Shown here in pieces: positions 17,816 to 25,840 of a stretch of DNA of 64,000 nt (position 1 is its first letter; every line of letters starts with the position of its first letter). The notes under the pieces were generated by a model. That model did not search any database. It was given only the letters and a program-made list of their open reading frames with translations, and was not told the DNA's origin. Origin of the DNA: Schaedlerella arabinosiphila (GTDB lineage Bacteria > Bacillota > Clostridia > Lachnospirales > Lachnospiraceae); contig NZ_RHJS01000002.1 in NCBI RefSeq assembly GCF_003885045.1, forward strand, positions 4,333,302 through 4,397,301. Direction: 5' to 3'. The position numbers and the translations under genes are program-made.

Positions 17816-19564
17816 TCAAATCATCCGAAAATATTCCAACGCATCCCTTATCGCCTTTTCTTTCTCTGGCGGACATTTCGACTGTCTGGAATTTTCCGAT
17901 TTTGGCAGATTATAGTTCACCCTCTTGATAATCCCACATTTCTCTTTTACTTGTGCGATATACAAACTGCTGACTTTCAATCTCGTATGCCCCAACACAT
18001 AATCCTTGATTTCTTCATAAGTGGCTTTACTCTCTGCAGCCGTCAAATCCATCTCGCTCATTTCCAATTCCACTTCTATATTCTGTTTTGTATGAAGTTT
18101 TGAAAGCAACACGATACTTTCCGTATGCACACTCATCCCAAACTGATCCACAACTCTCCCCTTCTTCACCTCATACCCCCGCTCGCACAAATACCTCAAA
18201 TCCCGTGCCAGCGTCGCCGAATCGCAGCTCACATACACAATCCTCTCCGGCCGCATATCCGCCATCGTCTTTAACAGCCCCTCATCGCACCCTTTCCGAG
18301 GCGGATCCACCACGATCACATCCGCATGCGGATGCTCCTTCTCATACCGCTGATAATACCCCGGCAGCACTTCCTCGGCTTTCCCGACATAAAACTCCGC
18401 ATTCTCAATCCCATTAATTTCCGCGTTTCTCCTGGCGTCCTCCACCGCCTGGGGTACGATCTCCACTCCGTACACTTTCCCCGCCTTCTGCGCCAAAAAC
18501 AGGGAAATCGTCCCAATCCCGCAGTACAGATCCCACACTGTCTCCTCGCCCTTCAGATCTGCATATTCCATCGCAAGCCCGTACAGCTTTTCCGTCTGCA
18601 CCGGATTCACCTGGTAAAAAGACAGCGGGGAAATCTGATATTTCACCGCTCCGATATAATCTGTGATAAACGGCTGTCCCCACAGAACTTCATACCGCTC
18701 CCCCATAATCACATTCGTCTGTCTGGGGTTGGGACTCACCGTGATACTCGTCATGCCGGGAATCCGGGCCAGTTCTTCCACCAGAACCTCCTGATGCGGA
18801 ATCCATCTGAGACCCATCACGCTTCCTCTCTCCAGCCCCTTCGTCCCCCTATTTCCTCGATTCCCGCAATCCAATTCCTCACAATTCCCAAACTCCGCCT
18901 TCCCCCGGTTCACCACCACGCACACCATAATCTCCTTCGTAGCAAACCCATACCGGATCAGCACATGCCGAATCAACCCTTCCCCGGTCTTTTCATCGTA
19001 GGAACGTACCCCATACTTTTTCATAAATGCAAGCACAATCTCCAGAATCTCCCGATTCACTCCTACTCCCAGTGCACAGTCCGTATTCGCTATAATATCA
19101 TGCGTCCTCCCGGCATAAAACCCGGTGATGGGCTGTCCGTTTTTGTCCGTGCCGAAGGGAAACTGCGCCTTGTTCCGATAGCCGAAGGGCTTCTCCATCC
19201 CGATGATCGGCCCGAATACCTCCGACAGCAGTTCCCTGGAAAAGCCACCGATCCGTTCCAGGTTTCCCAGAACCTTGTTCTGCTTGAACTCCAACTGCTT
19301 TTCGTAGGACATTTCCTGGATCTGGCAGCCGCCGCATTTTCTGGCAAATTTACACACCGGTTTGACCCGGTGCTCAGACGGTGTAATAATATTCATCAAT
19401 CTTGCATATCCGTAATTTTTCTTTGCTTTCGTCACCCTGGCTTCCACCACGTCTCCGATGACTGCATCCTTAATAAATAAGGTATAGCCATTTACTCTGC
19501 CTATACCTTCTCCATTGACGCCCATATCCTGGATCGTCACTGTCACTGATTCATTTTTCTGCAT
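17816..19564 (-). CDS. rlmD: 23S rRNA (uracil-C5)-methyltransferase with ICE-type C-terminal extension
   Basis: A 582-residue RlmD/RumA-type enzyme that methylates a 23S rRNA uracil (U1939 in E. coli numbering) with SAM. Seen in order: N-terminal TRAM domain (residues 1-58), the Cys cluster CKFARKCGGC with a later Cys for a [4Fe-4S] centre, SAM motif VWDLYCGIGTISLFLA, VVDPPRKGCDEGL and the catalytic Cys in YVSCDSATLARDL. The core ends near residue 480 at HTESIVLLS. The last roughly 100 residues form a separate basic domain (TYEEIKDYVLGHTRLKVSSLYIAQVKEK pattern), also seen in the two orphan fragments. So the present 3' end was probably supplied by an integrated element. It follows yhaM by 9 bases. 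Confidence 0.92.
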   Translation of the reverse strand: MQKNESVTVTIQDMGVNGEGIGRVNGYTLFIKDAVIGDVVEARVTKAKKNYGYARLMNIITPSEHRVKPVCKFARKCGGCQIQEMSYEKQLEFKQNKVLGNLERIGGFSRELLSEVFGPIIGMEKPFGYRNKAQFPFGTDKNGQPITGFYAGRTHDIIANTDCALGVGVNREILEIVLAFMKKYGVRSYDEKTGEGLIRHVLIRYGFATKEIMVCVVVNRGKAEFGNCEELDCGNRGNRGTKGLERGSVMGLRWIPHQEVLVEELARIPGMTSITVSPNPRQTNVIMGERYEVLWGQPFITDYIGAVKYQISPLSFYQVNPVQTEKLYGLAMEYADLKGEETVWDLYCGIGTISLFLAQKAGKVYGVEIVPQAVEDARRNAEINGIENAEFYVGKAEEVLPGYYQRYEKEHPHADVIVVDPPRKGCDEGLLKTMADMRPERIVYVSCDSATLARDLRYLCERGYEVKKGRVVDQFGMSVHTESIVLLSKLHTKQNIEVELEMSEMDLTAAESKATYEEIKDYVLGHTRLKVSSLYIAQVKEKCGIIKRVNYNLPKSENSRQSKCPPEKEKAIRDALEYFRMI

Positions 19565-19573
19565 ATTAATACC

Positions 19574-20512
19574 TCAAACCGATGTTTTTCTCAGGTTCGA
19601 CTCGAACAGCCGGTTATACCCCAGCCATTCCGTCCCGCTTTTATCTTTAAAAACTTCCTTCAGCGTCTGCAGCTTTGCGTCCGCATTGTCCGCCAGGTTC
19701 AGCGCAAGCGCCTCTGCCAGCGCCGGTTTTTTCGGCGAGCCAAATTCCAGTTCCCCGTGGTGCGCCAAAATACAGTGCTTCCACTCATTTGCCAGCATAA
19801 CCGGAAATCCCGGCACAGAACGGATGGCCTCTGCAAGCATCTCCGAACCGATCACGATATGTCCGATCAACTGGCCCTCGTCCGTGTAATCGTTGTCCGG
19901 AAATTCGGACAGCTCCCGAACCTTGCCGATATCATGGCAGATTGCGGAAGCAACCAGCAGATCCTTGTTCAGAATCCTGTATGCCCCTGCGAAATATTCA
20001 CACAAATGCACCACGCTCAGCGTATGCTCCAAAAGCCCCCCGCAGAAGCCATGGTGCACGGTCTTGGCCGCGGAATGGGACTTAAACGCCTTGATAAACG
20101 CCTCATCCTTCACGAAGTAATATTCCACCGCCTGACGCAGATATTCATTGGAAATATTTCTGATGCAGGAGAGCAGCTCCTGGTACATCCCATCGATGTT
20201 CCGTTCCGAAACAGGCATGTAATCCGCGGGATCATACTCGCCCTCGGACGCCTTTCGGAGCTGTTTGATGTTCAGCTGCAGGTTGTTGTTGTAGGTGATC
20301 ACTTCACCGTACACCTCGATAAAATCCTTTTCCTCATAGTCCGCGATCCCCTGGGAATTGGGATCCCATACCTTCCCGTCCAAAGTCCCGGTCTTATCCT
20401 GCAGAAGCAGGTTGTCATAAGGCTTCCCATTCCGCGTCTCCGCAGAACGTTTCCCTCTGCACATATAAATACTCCTGATCGTTTCGCCTCCGCGCAAATC
20501 CTTAATATACAT
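19574..20512 (-). CDS. yhaM: YhaM-type 3'-5' exoribonuclease (OB fold plus HD domain)
   Basis: A 312-residue protein. Residues about 15-95 form an OB-fold nucleic-acid-binding domain (NLLLQDKTGTLDGKVWD). Residues about 155-290 form an HD metal-dependent phosphohydrolase domain: HHGFCGGLLEHTLSV, the ICHDIGK signature, then HCILAHHG. This is the architecture of Bacillus YhaM/CBF1, a 3'-5' exoribonuclease acting on RNA and single-stranded DNA. Length matches the family. It is the upstream partner of rlmD, with a 9-base spacer, a plausible RNA-metabolism pair. Confidence 0.88.
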   Translation of the reverse strand: MYIKDLRGGETIRSIYMCRGKRSAETRNGKPYDNLLLQDKTGTLDGKVWDPNSQGIADYEEKDFIEVYGEVITYNNNLQLNIKQLRKASEGEYDPADYMPVSERNIDGMYQELLSCIRNISNEYLRQAVEYYFVKDEAFIKAFKSHSAAKTVHHGFCGGLLEHTLSVVHLCEYFAGAYRILNKDLLVASAICHDIGKVRELSEFPDNDYTDEGQLIGHIVIGSEMLAEAIRSVPGFPVMLANEWKHCILAHHGELEFGSPKKPALAEALALNLADNADAKLQTLKEVFKDKSGTEWLGYNRLFESNLRKTSV

Positions 20513-20623
20513 ACTGTTTGTTTATCCTCTTTCTATATAAATTTTGCAGCAAATCAGAACATGAGACATTTTTCGATCCTGCTATTCCGATTCGTTCATT
20601 TAAAAATCACCGTATCAGGTCTT

Positions 20624-22045
20624 TTACTCCATGCTCCCCATCGTCACCGTAAAATCCACTTCCACATAACCGCCGCTGCCCAGCCGCTGCCCTTTTACCT
20701 TCACAGCCTCCCCTGCCTTGCATTCCAGCACGGCCTTCTCATAGGAAACAATCCCGGTGACACTGTTTGCCCCTACCTCCAGGATCACATCCCCGTTCTG
20801 AATCCCGGCTTTCATGGCCGGGGAATCTGCCTGCACGTTTGTCACATACAGCCCCTTGGGAATCTTCTGTTCCTCGGAAAGCTCATCGGTTACGGCAGTG
20901 CCGAAAATACCGGTGTAGGGGACGGTTTCCCCGTTGAGCAAAAGCCCCATGACCTGTTTCATGTCCGAGACTTCAAGTGCATTTACCAAAGTGGACGCGC
21001 CTTCACCCAGGATGCCGCCCTTCACCAGTCCGATGACCTGGCCCTTCTGGTTAAATAAAACGCCGCTTGCGCCAGGGGATGCGGAAATGTCCGTGGCGAT
21101 CACGCCGCATTGCCCGTCCGCATAATCGTGATCCCACTCCTTGGCGCTGATGATCCCGTATCCCAACCCGTTTTCATATCCAAACATCTGGCCCACAGCG
21201 ATCACCAGGTCACCCCTTACGGAAATGTTGGAATTTCCCAGTTCTGCCACCCGGACCACATTCCACGTGCTTTCCGAAATGGACGCGCGGTCTATGCCGA
21301 ACACCGCCAGCCCCCGGTTGCCGTCCTGTTTGACCAGCTTGGCCGTGTACCGCGTATGGTCGGGAAATATCACCGCCCACTGTTCCGTGCCCTCGCAGAC
21401 CGAATTATCCGAAAGGATCAAAAGCTCCTGCCCGTTGTCCGCGGCCACGATTCCGGTGGTGCCGGTATGGGCGCCTGCCCCTCGCTGGTTCTCGCCCTCT
21501 TTAGCCTTTCGGACGTAGACCACACACCGATCCGCTTCCTTTGCTACGGCATACATGCTCTGCATGATCTCCCTGTAGCTGTCCGCAGTCAGCTCCGGAA
21601 AGACCACCTCCGGCTCTGGCTCCGGTTCCGGCTCCTCTTCCTTCTCCGTCAGCTCCGGTTCCTCCTCTTCGTCCCCCGGAAGCGTGACCTCCTGGGCCTC
21701 CTCGTGAAATGTCTCTTCTGCCCAGGGCCGCAGCGCATAAAAGCCGCAGCAGGCAGTCACCCCGATGATCAGGCCGTACACTGCCACTTTCACAAGCTGC
21801 AGCGCGATCTGTCCTCCGGTGACCGGTTTCGGCTTAATGGTTTCCTGTAAAAATGAAAATACTTCCCGCTCCTCTTCCTCAGAGCCGGACGGCGGCTCAT
21901 CTCCCGCCGCAGATTTTTCTTCCTGCTCTCCCTGACCATAATTCGTCGAATCAACTTCGCCCGTCCCGCAGGGACGTGTATTCTGGGATTCCCTTTGGGA
22001 ATACTCATCCAGGCTCTTTTGCTCTTCCGGTTTCCGCTCTTCCAT
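20624..22045 (-). CDS. Membrane-anchored HtrA/DegP-like protein with PDZ domain, probably proteolytically inactive
   Basis: A 473-residue protein from the ATG at 22045, preceded by GGAGG; the frame stays open to a GTG at 22180 without a ribosome site. An acidic cytoplasmic N-terminus leads to one membrane segment (LVKVAVYGLIIGVTACCGFY, about residues 90-112). Then comes a Glu/Pro-rich linker, a trypsin-like domain and a PDZ domain (ADSPAMKAGIQNGDVILEVG). Of the HtrA triad, Ser is kept (SASPGASGV), but His is replaced in LLILSDNSVCE and Asp in NRGLAVFGID. The protein may therefore sense or bind and not cleave. A good promoter lies about 170 bases upstream, leaving a long leader. Confidence 0.8.
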   Translation of the reverse strand: MEERKPEEQKSLDEYSQRESQNTRPCGTGEVDSTNYGQGEQEEKSAAGDEPPSGSEEEEREVFSFLQETIKPKPVTGGQIALQLVKVAVYGLIIGVTACCGFYALRPWAEETFHEEAQEVTLPGDEEEEPELTEKEEEPEPEPEPEVVFPELTADSYREIMQSMYAVAKEADRCVVYVRKAKEGENQRGAGAHTGTTGIVAADNGQELLILSDNSVCEGTEQWAVIFPDHTRYTAKLVKQDGNRGLAVFGIDRASISESTWNVVRVAELGNSNISVRGDLVIAVGQMFGYENGLGYGIISAKEWDHDYADGQCGVIATDISASPGASGVLFNQKGQVIGLVKGGILGEGASTLVNALEVSDMKQVMGLLLNGETVPYTGIFGTAVTDELSEEQKIPKGLYVTNVQADSPAMKAGIQNGDVILEVGANSVTGIVSYEKAVLECKAGEAVKVKGQRLGSGGYVEVDFTVTMGSME

Positions 22046-22211
22046 ACAATCCTCCGGCTCCACAATCCTTTTTTCAAACATACTGCCGGCCACCAGTCCG
22101 GCATCATTCCAGCTACAGTTCCCACCCTGACCGGGTGTAAAAAGTAACCCGTTTTTGTATACCTGCTTATCACACGCCACAATGAAAAGGGTCGGATACC
22201 CCTTTTGCTAT

Positions 22212-22240
22212 AGTATACCTGATTCTCTGAAATTGTTCAA
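22212..22240 (-). promoter_or_regulatory. Promoter of the HtrA-like gene
   Basis: Minus strand: -35 TTGAAC (22235-22240), 17-base spacer, -10 TATACT (22212-22217). Transcription would start near 22205, giving a leader of about 160 bases before the ATG at 22045. The remaining bases between 22241 and 22392 show no gene on either strand. Confidence 0.75.
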
Positions 22241-22392
22241 TATATATCCTTTTTCATTAACGGTTCGTTCACGATTCGTTCACATTTTAATCCGTTTGTC
22301 ACTCCCTTCATTCCGTCCGCCGTCTCAGCAATTCCATTCCGCCCTCCCATCATTTTAATCCCCCAAAAGCACTCCCCTCGCAAAGGGGACAC

Positions 22393-22434
22393 AAAAAGAA
22401 GGGAACTGTACCGCTTTCAGGCACATTTCCCTTC
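22393..22434 (-). terminator. Terminator of the mannan operon
   Basis: Minus strand: a stem of about 15 pairs (GAAGGGAAATGTGCC against GGTACAGTTCCCTTC, two mismatches) followed by five T. It lies about 145 bases after the stop of the isomerase-kinase gene. The bases between 22435 and 22577 hold nothing else I can support. Confidence 0.82.
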
Positions 22435-22577
22435 CCGTTCTGAACCAATCTGCTGTTTTATATCCCCCCTGCCCCCAGGCCGCACGCCCGGGCAGAAGTG
22501 GCATTTCATAATCCCATCGTCCCTGTGCCGGTTCTCACTGCAGCGATCCTCAGCCCATAAATCCAAAAGGCTTTCGG

Positions 22578-24428
22578 TCAGATCAGGCTTGCCGCCCCGA
22601 TCATCCCTGCATGGCTGCCCAGCACCGCCGTCCTGATCTCGGGAATCCCGCTTTTTTCTCCGCCGAAGCACCCCTGTCTAAGCTGCTCCTCCAGCGGTTT
22701 GATCAGTACATCCCCCTGTTCCGAGATCCTGCCGCCAAGGATTACCAGCCGGGGACGGAAAATATTGACCGCATTCACGATGCCTGTCCCCAGCCTGCGG
22801 ATGTAGGTATCCACCACCTCTTTCACCACAGGGTCCTCCTTTGCCGCCGCAAAAATCTCTTCCGGCGTCAGCTCCTTTCCTGCAGCGGCCAGGGCTTCCC
22901 GGATCAGAGCCGGGACGGAAACATAAGCTTCCAGGCAGCCCCGGCGGCCGCAGGTGCAGGGTTCTCCGTTTTCCACGATGACCATGTGGCCCAGTTCGCT
23001 GCCGCTGATCCCGCTTCCCTCATAAATGCTGCCGTCCAGAATGACGCCGCCGCCCACGCCGGTTCCCAGGGTAAACAGGATCACATCCTCACAGCCCCGT
23101 CCGGCGCCTGCTGCCGCCTCACCCAGCGCGGCGCAGTCCGCGTCATTGGCAATATAGATGGGAATGGGCAGGCAGGCGCCCATCTCTTTTGCGATGTCCA
23201 CATCTTCCCATTTGATATTGTTCGAATAACGGACAACCCCGTTTTTTCTGTCCACGGTTCCCGGCACTCCGATTCCTGCCCCGACACACTGCTCCATGGC
23301 AATGCCCTGCTCCTCCAGAAGTGAAAGCGCAGTCTGGCCGATCTCCTGGATCACTTCCTTTGCCGGGCGCATGGCATTTGTCCTGACCGTTTTCCATGCG
23401 ATCAGCTTCTGATGGACGTCCACCAGGCCGATCCTCGTATCAGCGCCGCCGATATCAATGCCGATCCGCACCTGGGCCGCCTTTTCCCGGATTGTTGTGA
23501 CCAGGGCGTCGCAGGAACCTTCGATGGTATAGGTTCCGCTCCCGGCCGAGAGGAAAAAGCTGTCCCCCTTGTGATAAGCCAATTCCTCCCTTTCGTCGGA
23601 AATCGTGCCCTCCCCGTCCAGGATCAGGATGCTGGCAAAGGATTCTTCGGAAACCTTTCCGCTCAGCTTCTGCATCACCCTTCCGTCCAGGTTCAGCTTA
23701 TCCACCGTAAAATAATCGCAGTCCGCTGCATGGGGATAGCTGCTGTTCTTTCGGACAATGGGAATCCGGTTGGTAACGGCAAGCGCCTTTTCGATGTGCA
23801 GATCCCGCTTTTTTCCGTCCTTTCCCACCCGTCCGTAGTCATAGACCCGGTAGGTCACGTTGGAATTTTGCTGGATCTCCGCGATCAGAATGTCCTTTCC
23901 GATGGCGTGGATCGTGCCGGATTCGATGAACAGCACATCCCCTTTCTGCACCGGAACCGCATTCAGCACTTCCAGGAGCGTATCCTCCCTGATCCGCTGC
24001 GCAAATTCCTCCTTTGTGATCTCCCTCTGGAATCCATAGTACAAAAATGCGTCCTTTCCGGCATCCATCACGTACCACATCTCGGTCTTTCCGTATTGTC
24101 CTTCATTTTTCAGGGCATAACGGTTGTCAGGATGGACCTGGATGGACAGGTTGTCCCTTGCGTCGATGAATTTTGTCAGGATGGGGAAATCCCGGAATCT
24201 CCGGCAGTGCGTTCCCAGCACCTGCCGCCCCTCTCCGCTGATATATTCCGGAAGCGTCTTCCCGGCATATGCTCCATTTCGGATAACAGACGGGCCGTCC
24301 GGATGGCAGGACAGCTCCCACGTCTCCGCCAGCACTTCCCCTTCATATTCTTTTCCATATTCCTTGATCAGCCTGCTGCCGCCCCAGAGGTAATCCTTGC
24401 AGCTCGGCTTTAATTTTAAAATACTCAT
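22578..24428 (-). CDS. Fused mannose-6-phosphate isomerase and ROK-family sugar kinase
   Basis: A 616-residue two-domain protein. Residues 1-310 are a type I mannose-6-phosphate isomerase: SIQVHPDNRYA supplies zinc ligands and FIESGTIHAIGKDILIAEIQ the conserved core. Residues about 322-616 are a ROK kinase: GIDIGGADTRIG phosphate loop, IANDADCAALGE with the catalytic Asp, TLGTGVGGG, and the zinc motif ELGH...CTCGRRGCLEAY. The first half turns mannose-6-phosphate into fructose-6-phosphate; the second probably phosphorylates glucose or mannose. Both steps follow GH130 phosphorolysis, so the fusion joins the two exits of the pathway. It is the last gene of the operon, and its ATG overlaps the GH1 stop by 4 bases. 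Confidence 0.9.
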   Translation of the reverse strand: MSILKLKPSCKDYLWGGSRLIKEYGKEYEGEVLAETWELSCHPDGPSVIRNGAYAGKTLPEYISGEGRQVLGTHCRRFRDFPILTKFIDARDNLSIQVHPDNRYALKNEGQYGKTEMWYVMDAGKDAFLYYGFQREITKEEFAQRIREDTLLEVLNAVPVQKGDVLFIESGTIHAIGKDILIAEIQQNSNVTYRVYDYGRVGKDGKKRDLHIEKALAVTNRIPIVRKNSSYPHAADCDYFTVDKLNLDGRVMQKLSGKVSEESFASILILDGEGTISDEREELAYHKGDSFFLSAGSGTYTIEGSCDALVTTIREKAAQVRIGIDIGGADTRIGLVDVHQKLIAWKTVRTNAMRPAKEVIQEIGQTALSLLEEQGIAMEQCVGAGIGVPGTVDRKNGVVRYSNNIKWEDVDIAKEMGACLPIPIYIANDADCAALGEAAAGAGRGCEDVILFTLGTGVGGGVILDGSIYEGSGISGSELGHMVIVENGEPCTCGRRGCLEAYVSVPALIREALAAAGKELTPEEIFAAAKEDPVVKEVVDTYIRRLGTGIVNAVNIFRPRLVILGGRISEQGDVLIKPLEEQLRQGCFGGEKSGIPEIRTAVLGSHAGMIGAASLI

Positions 24429-25783
24429 AACCCGGCTCCATTATTTTGAATCACACCGCGGTACCAATACGCGGAATCCTTCATGATCCGTTCCTGCGTC
24501 CGGTAATCCACGTACACCAGCCCAAAACGCTCCGAATACCCCTTTGCCCACTCAAAATTGTCCATCAGCGACCATTGGAAATATCCCCGGAGATTGATTT
24601 CCTCTGCCGCCCTCTTAAGCTGGCCCAGATACCTGGCCAGAAAGTCGATCCGGTTCGGGTCATGCACCATGCCGTCCAGCGAAACCACGTCGTGGCAGGA
24701 CAGCCCGTTCTCCGTGATGTACAAAGGCTTCCGGTACCGTTCATACAAAAACTTCGGCCCCCAGTACAAAGCCTCCGGGGTCACCGGCCAGGAGGAGGCC
24801 GTCTTGGGGAATCCCTCCCCCCGTTTTACCTCCTCCGGCTTTCCCTCTGCCCCCATACGGACACAGCGCCCGTTGTAAATATTCTGTCCGTAGACATCAA
24901 TGGGCTGGGCGATCAGCTTCATATCTTCATCCGTTATGTTCGGAAGCCAGGGCTCGTACCGCTTTAGCCCTTCCTCCGGATAATGCCCCAGTATCACCGG
25001 ATCGGACCACCAGGCCACATTCCAGGTCCAGTTTCTGTCATCCGGATTCATGGAAAATAACATCTGCTTTGCGGCCTCCACGTCCTCCGGGCTTTCTGTT
25101 TCAGGATAGCACATCCCGCATGTGGGCGCATAGCCGATGGTCAGCGGCTGCTTTTGGTACTGACGCAGCATCTGCACCGCCCGGCCGTGGGCCTTCAATG
25201 CATTGTGGGCCATCTCAAAGGTATCCCGAAGCGGCATTTTCAGCCCTGGCGCATGCTCCCCGGTCAGAAAACCCAGTCCTACAAAGCACTGCGGTTCATT
25301 CAGGGTAAAGAAATGGCTTACACGGTCGCTGAACCTTTCTGCCGCCAGTTTCGCAAATTCCCCGAACCACTCCACAATCTGCGGGTTCATCCAGCCGCCC
25401 CTTTTATACAGCTCATAGGGAAGCTCCCAGTGGTGCAGGGTCACATAAGGCTCAATCCCCGCCTCTGACAATTCATCAATCAAGGCGTTATAAAAGGCGA
25501 TCCCCTTTTCGTTGACCGCGCCCCGCCCTTCCGGCAGAACCCTGGACCAGTCGATGGAAAAACGGTACGCTTTCAGTCCCATTTCCTTCATGATCTTCAC
25601 ATCCCCGCGGAACCGGCGGTAATGGTCACAGGCCATATTTCCATGGTGCCCTTCATAGATGTGTCCCGGCTCCTCAGCATACACGTCCCAGATATGCAGG
25701 CCCTTTCCGTCTTCCTTCGCCGCGCCCTCGATCTGATACGCGCTTGTCGCCGCTCCCCATACAAAATTTTCTGAAAATCCCAT
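24425..25783 (-). CDS. GH1 beta-glucosidase/6-phospho-beta-glucosidase-type hydrolase
   Basis: A 452-residue glycoside hydrolase family 1 enzyme with no signal peptide. It opens with the family signature FSENFVWGAATSAYQIEGAA; the acid/base Glu is in FFTLNEPQCF and the nucleophile Glu in LYITENGLS. I chose the ATG at 25783 (MGFSENF) because GGAGGAGAGC stands directly before it; the frame to 25816 is a weaker choice. In the mannan operon it would remove non-reducing glucose from glucomannan oligosaccharides in the cytoplasm. Substrate is inferred from context; cellobiose-type activity is the alternative. Confidence 0.88.
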   Translation of the reverse strand: MGFSENFVWGAATSAYQIEGAAKEDGKGLHIWDVYAEEPGHIYEGHHGNMACDHYRRFRGDVKIMKEMGLKAYRFSIDWSRVLPEGRGAVNEKGIAFYNALIDELSEAGIEPYVTLHHWELPYELYKRGGWMNPQIVEWFGEFAKLAAERFSDRVSHFFTLNEPQCFVGLGFLTGEHAPGLKMPLRDTFEMAHNALKAHGRAVQMLRQYQKQPLTIGYAPTCGMCYPETESPEDVEAAKQMLFSMNPDDRNWTWNVAWWSDPVILGHYPEEGLKRYEPWLPNITDEDMKLIAQPIDVYGQNIYNGRCVRMGAEGKPEEVKRGEGFPKTASSWPVTPEALYWGPKFLYERYRKPLYITENGLSCHDVVSLDGMVHDPNRIDFLARYLGQLKRAAEEINLRGYFQWSLMDNFEWAKGYSERFGLVYVDYRTQERIMKDSAYWYRGVIQNNGAGL

Positions 25784-25840
25784 GCTCTCCTCCAAACCAT
25801 GAATCGTAACTTTCATATTTTACTGGAATCCCATCAGGCG

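Noticed and set aside
22046..22205. Possible riboswitch in the long leader of the HtrA-like gene
   Set aside because: Several short GC stems are present, but I could not fit any known aptamer consensus, and the stretch also stays open in frame to a GTG.
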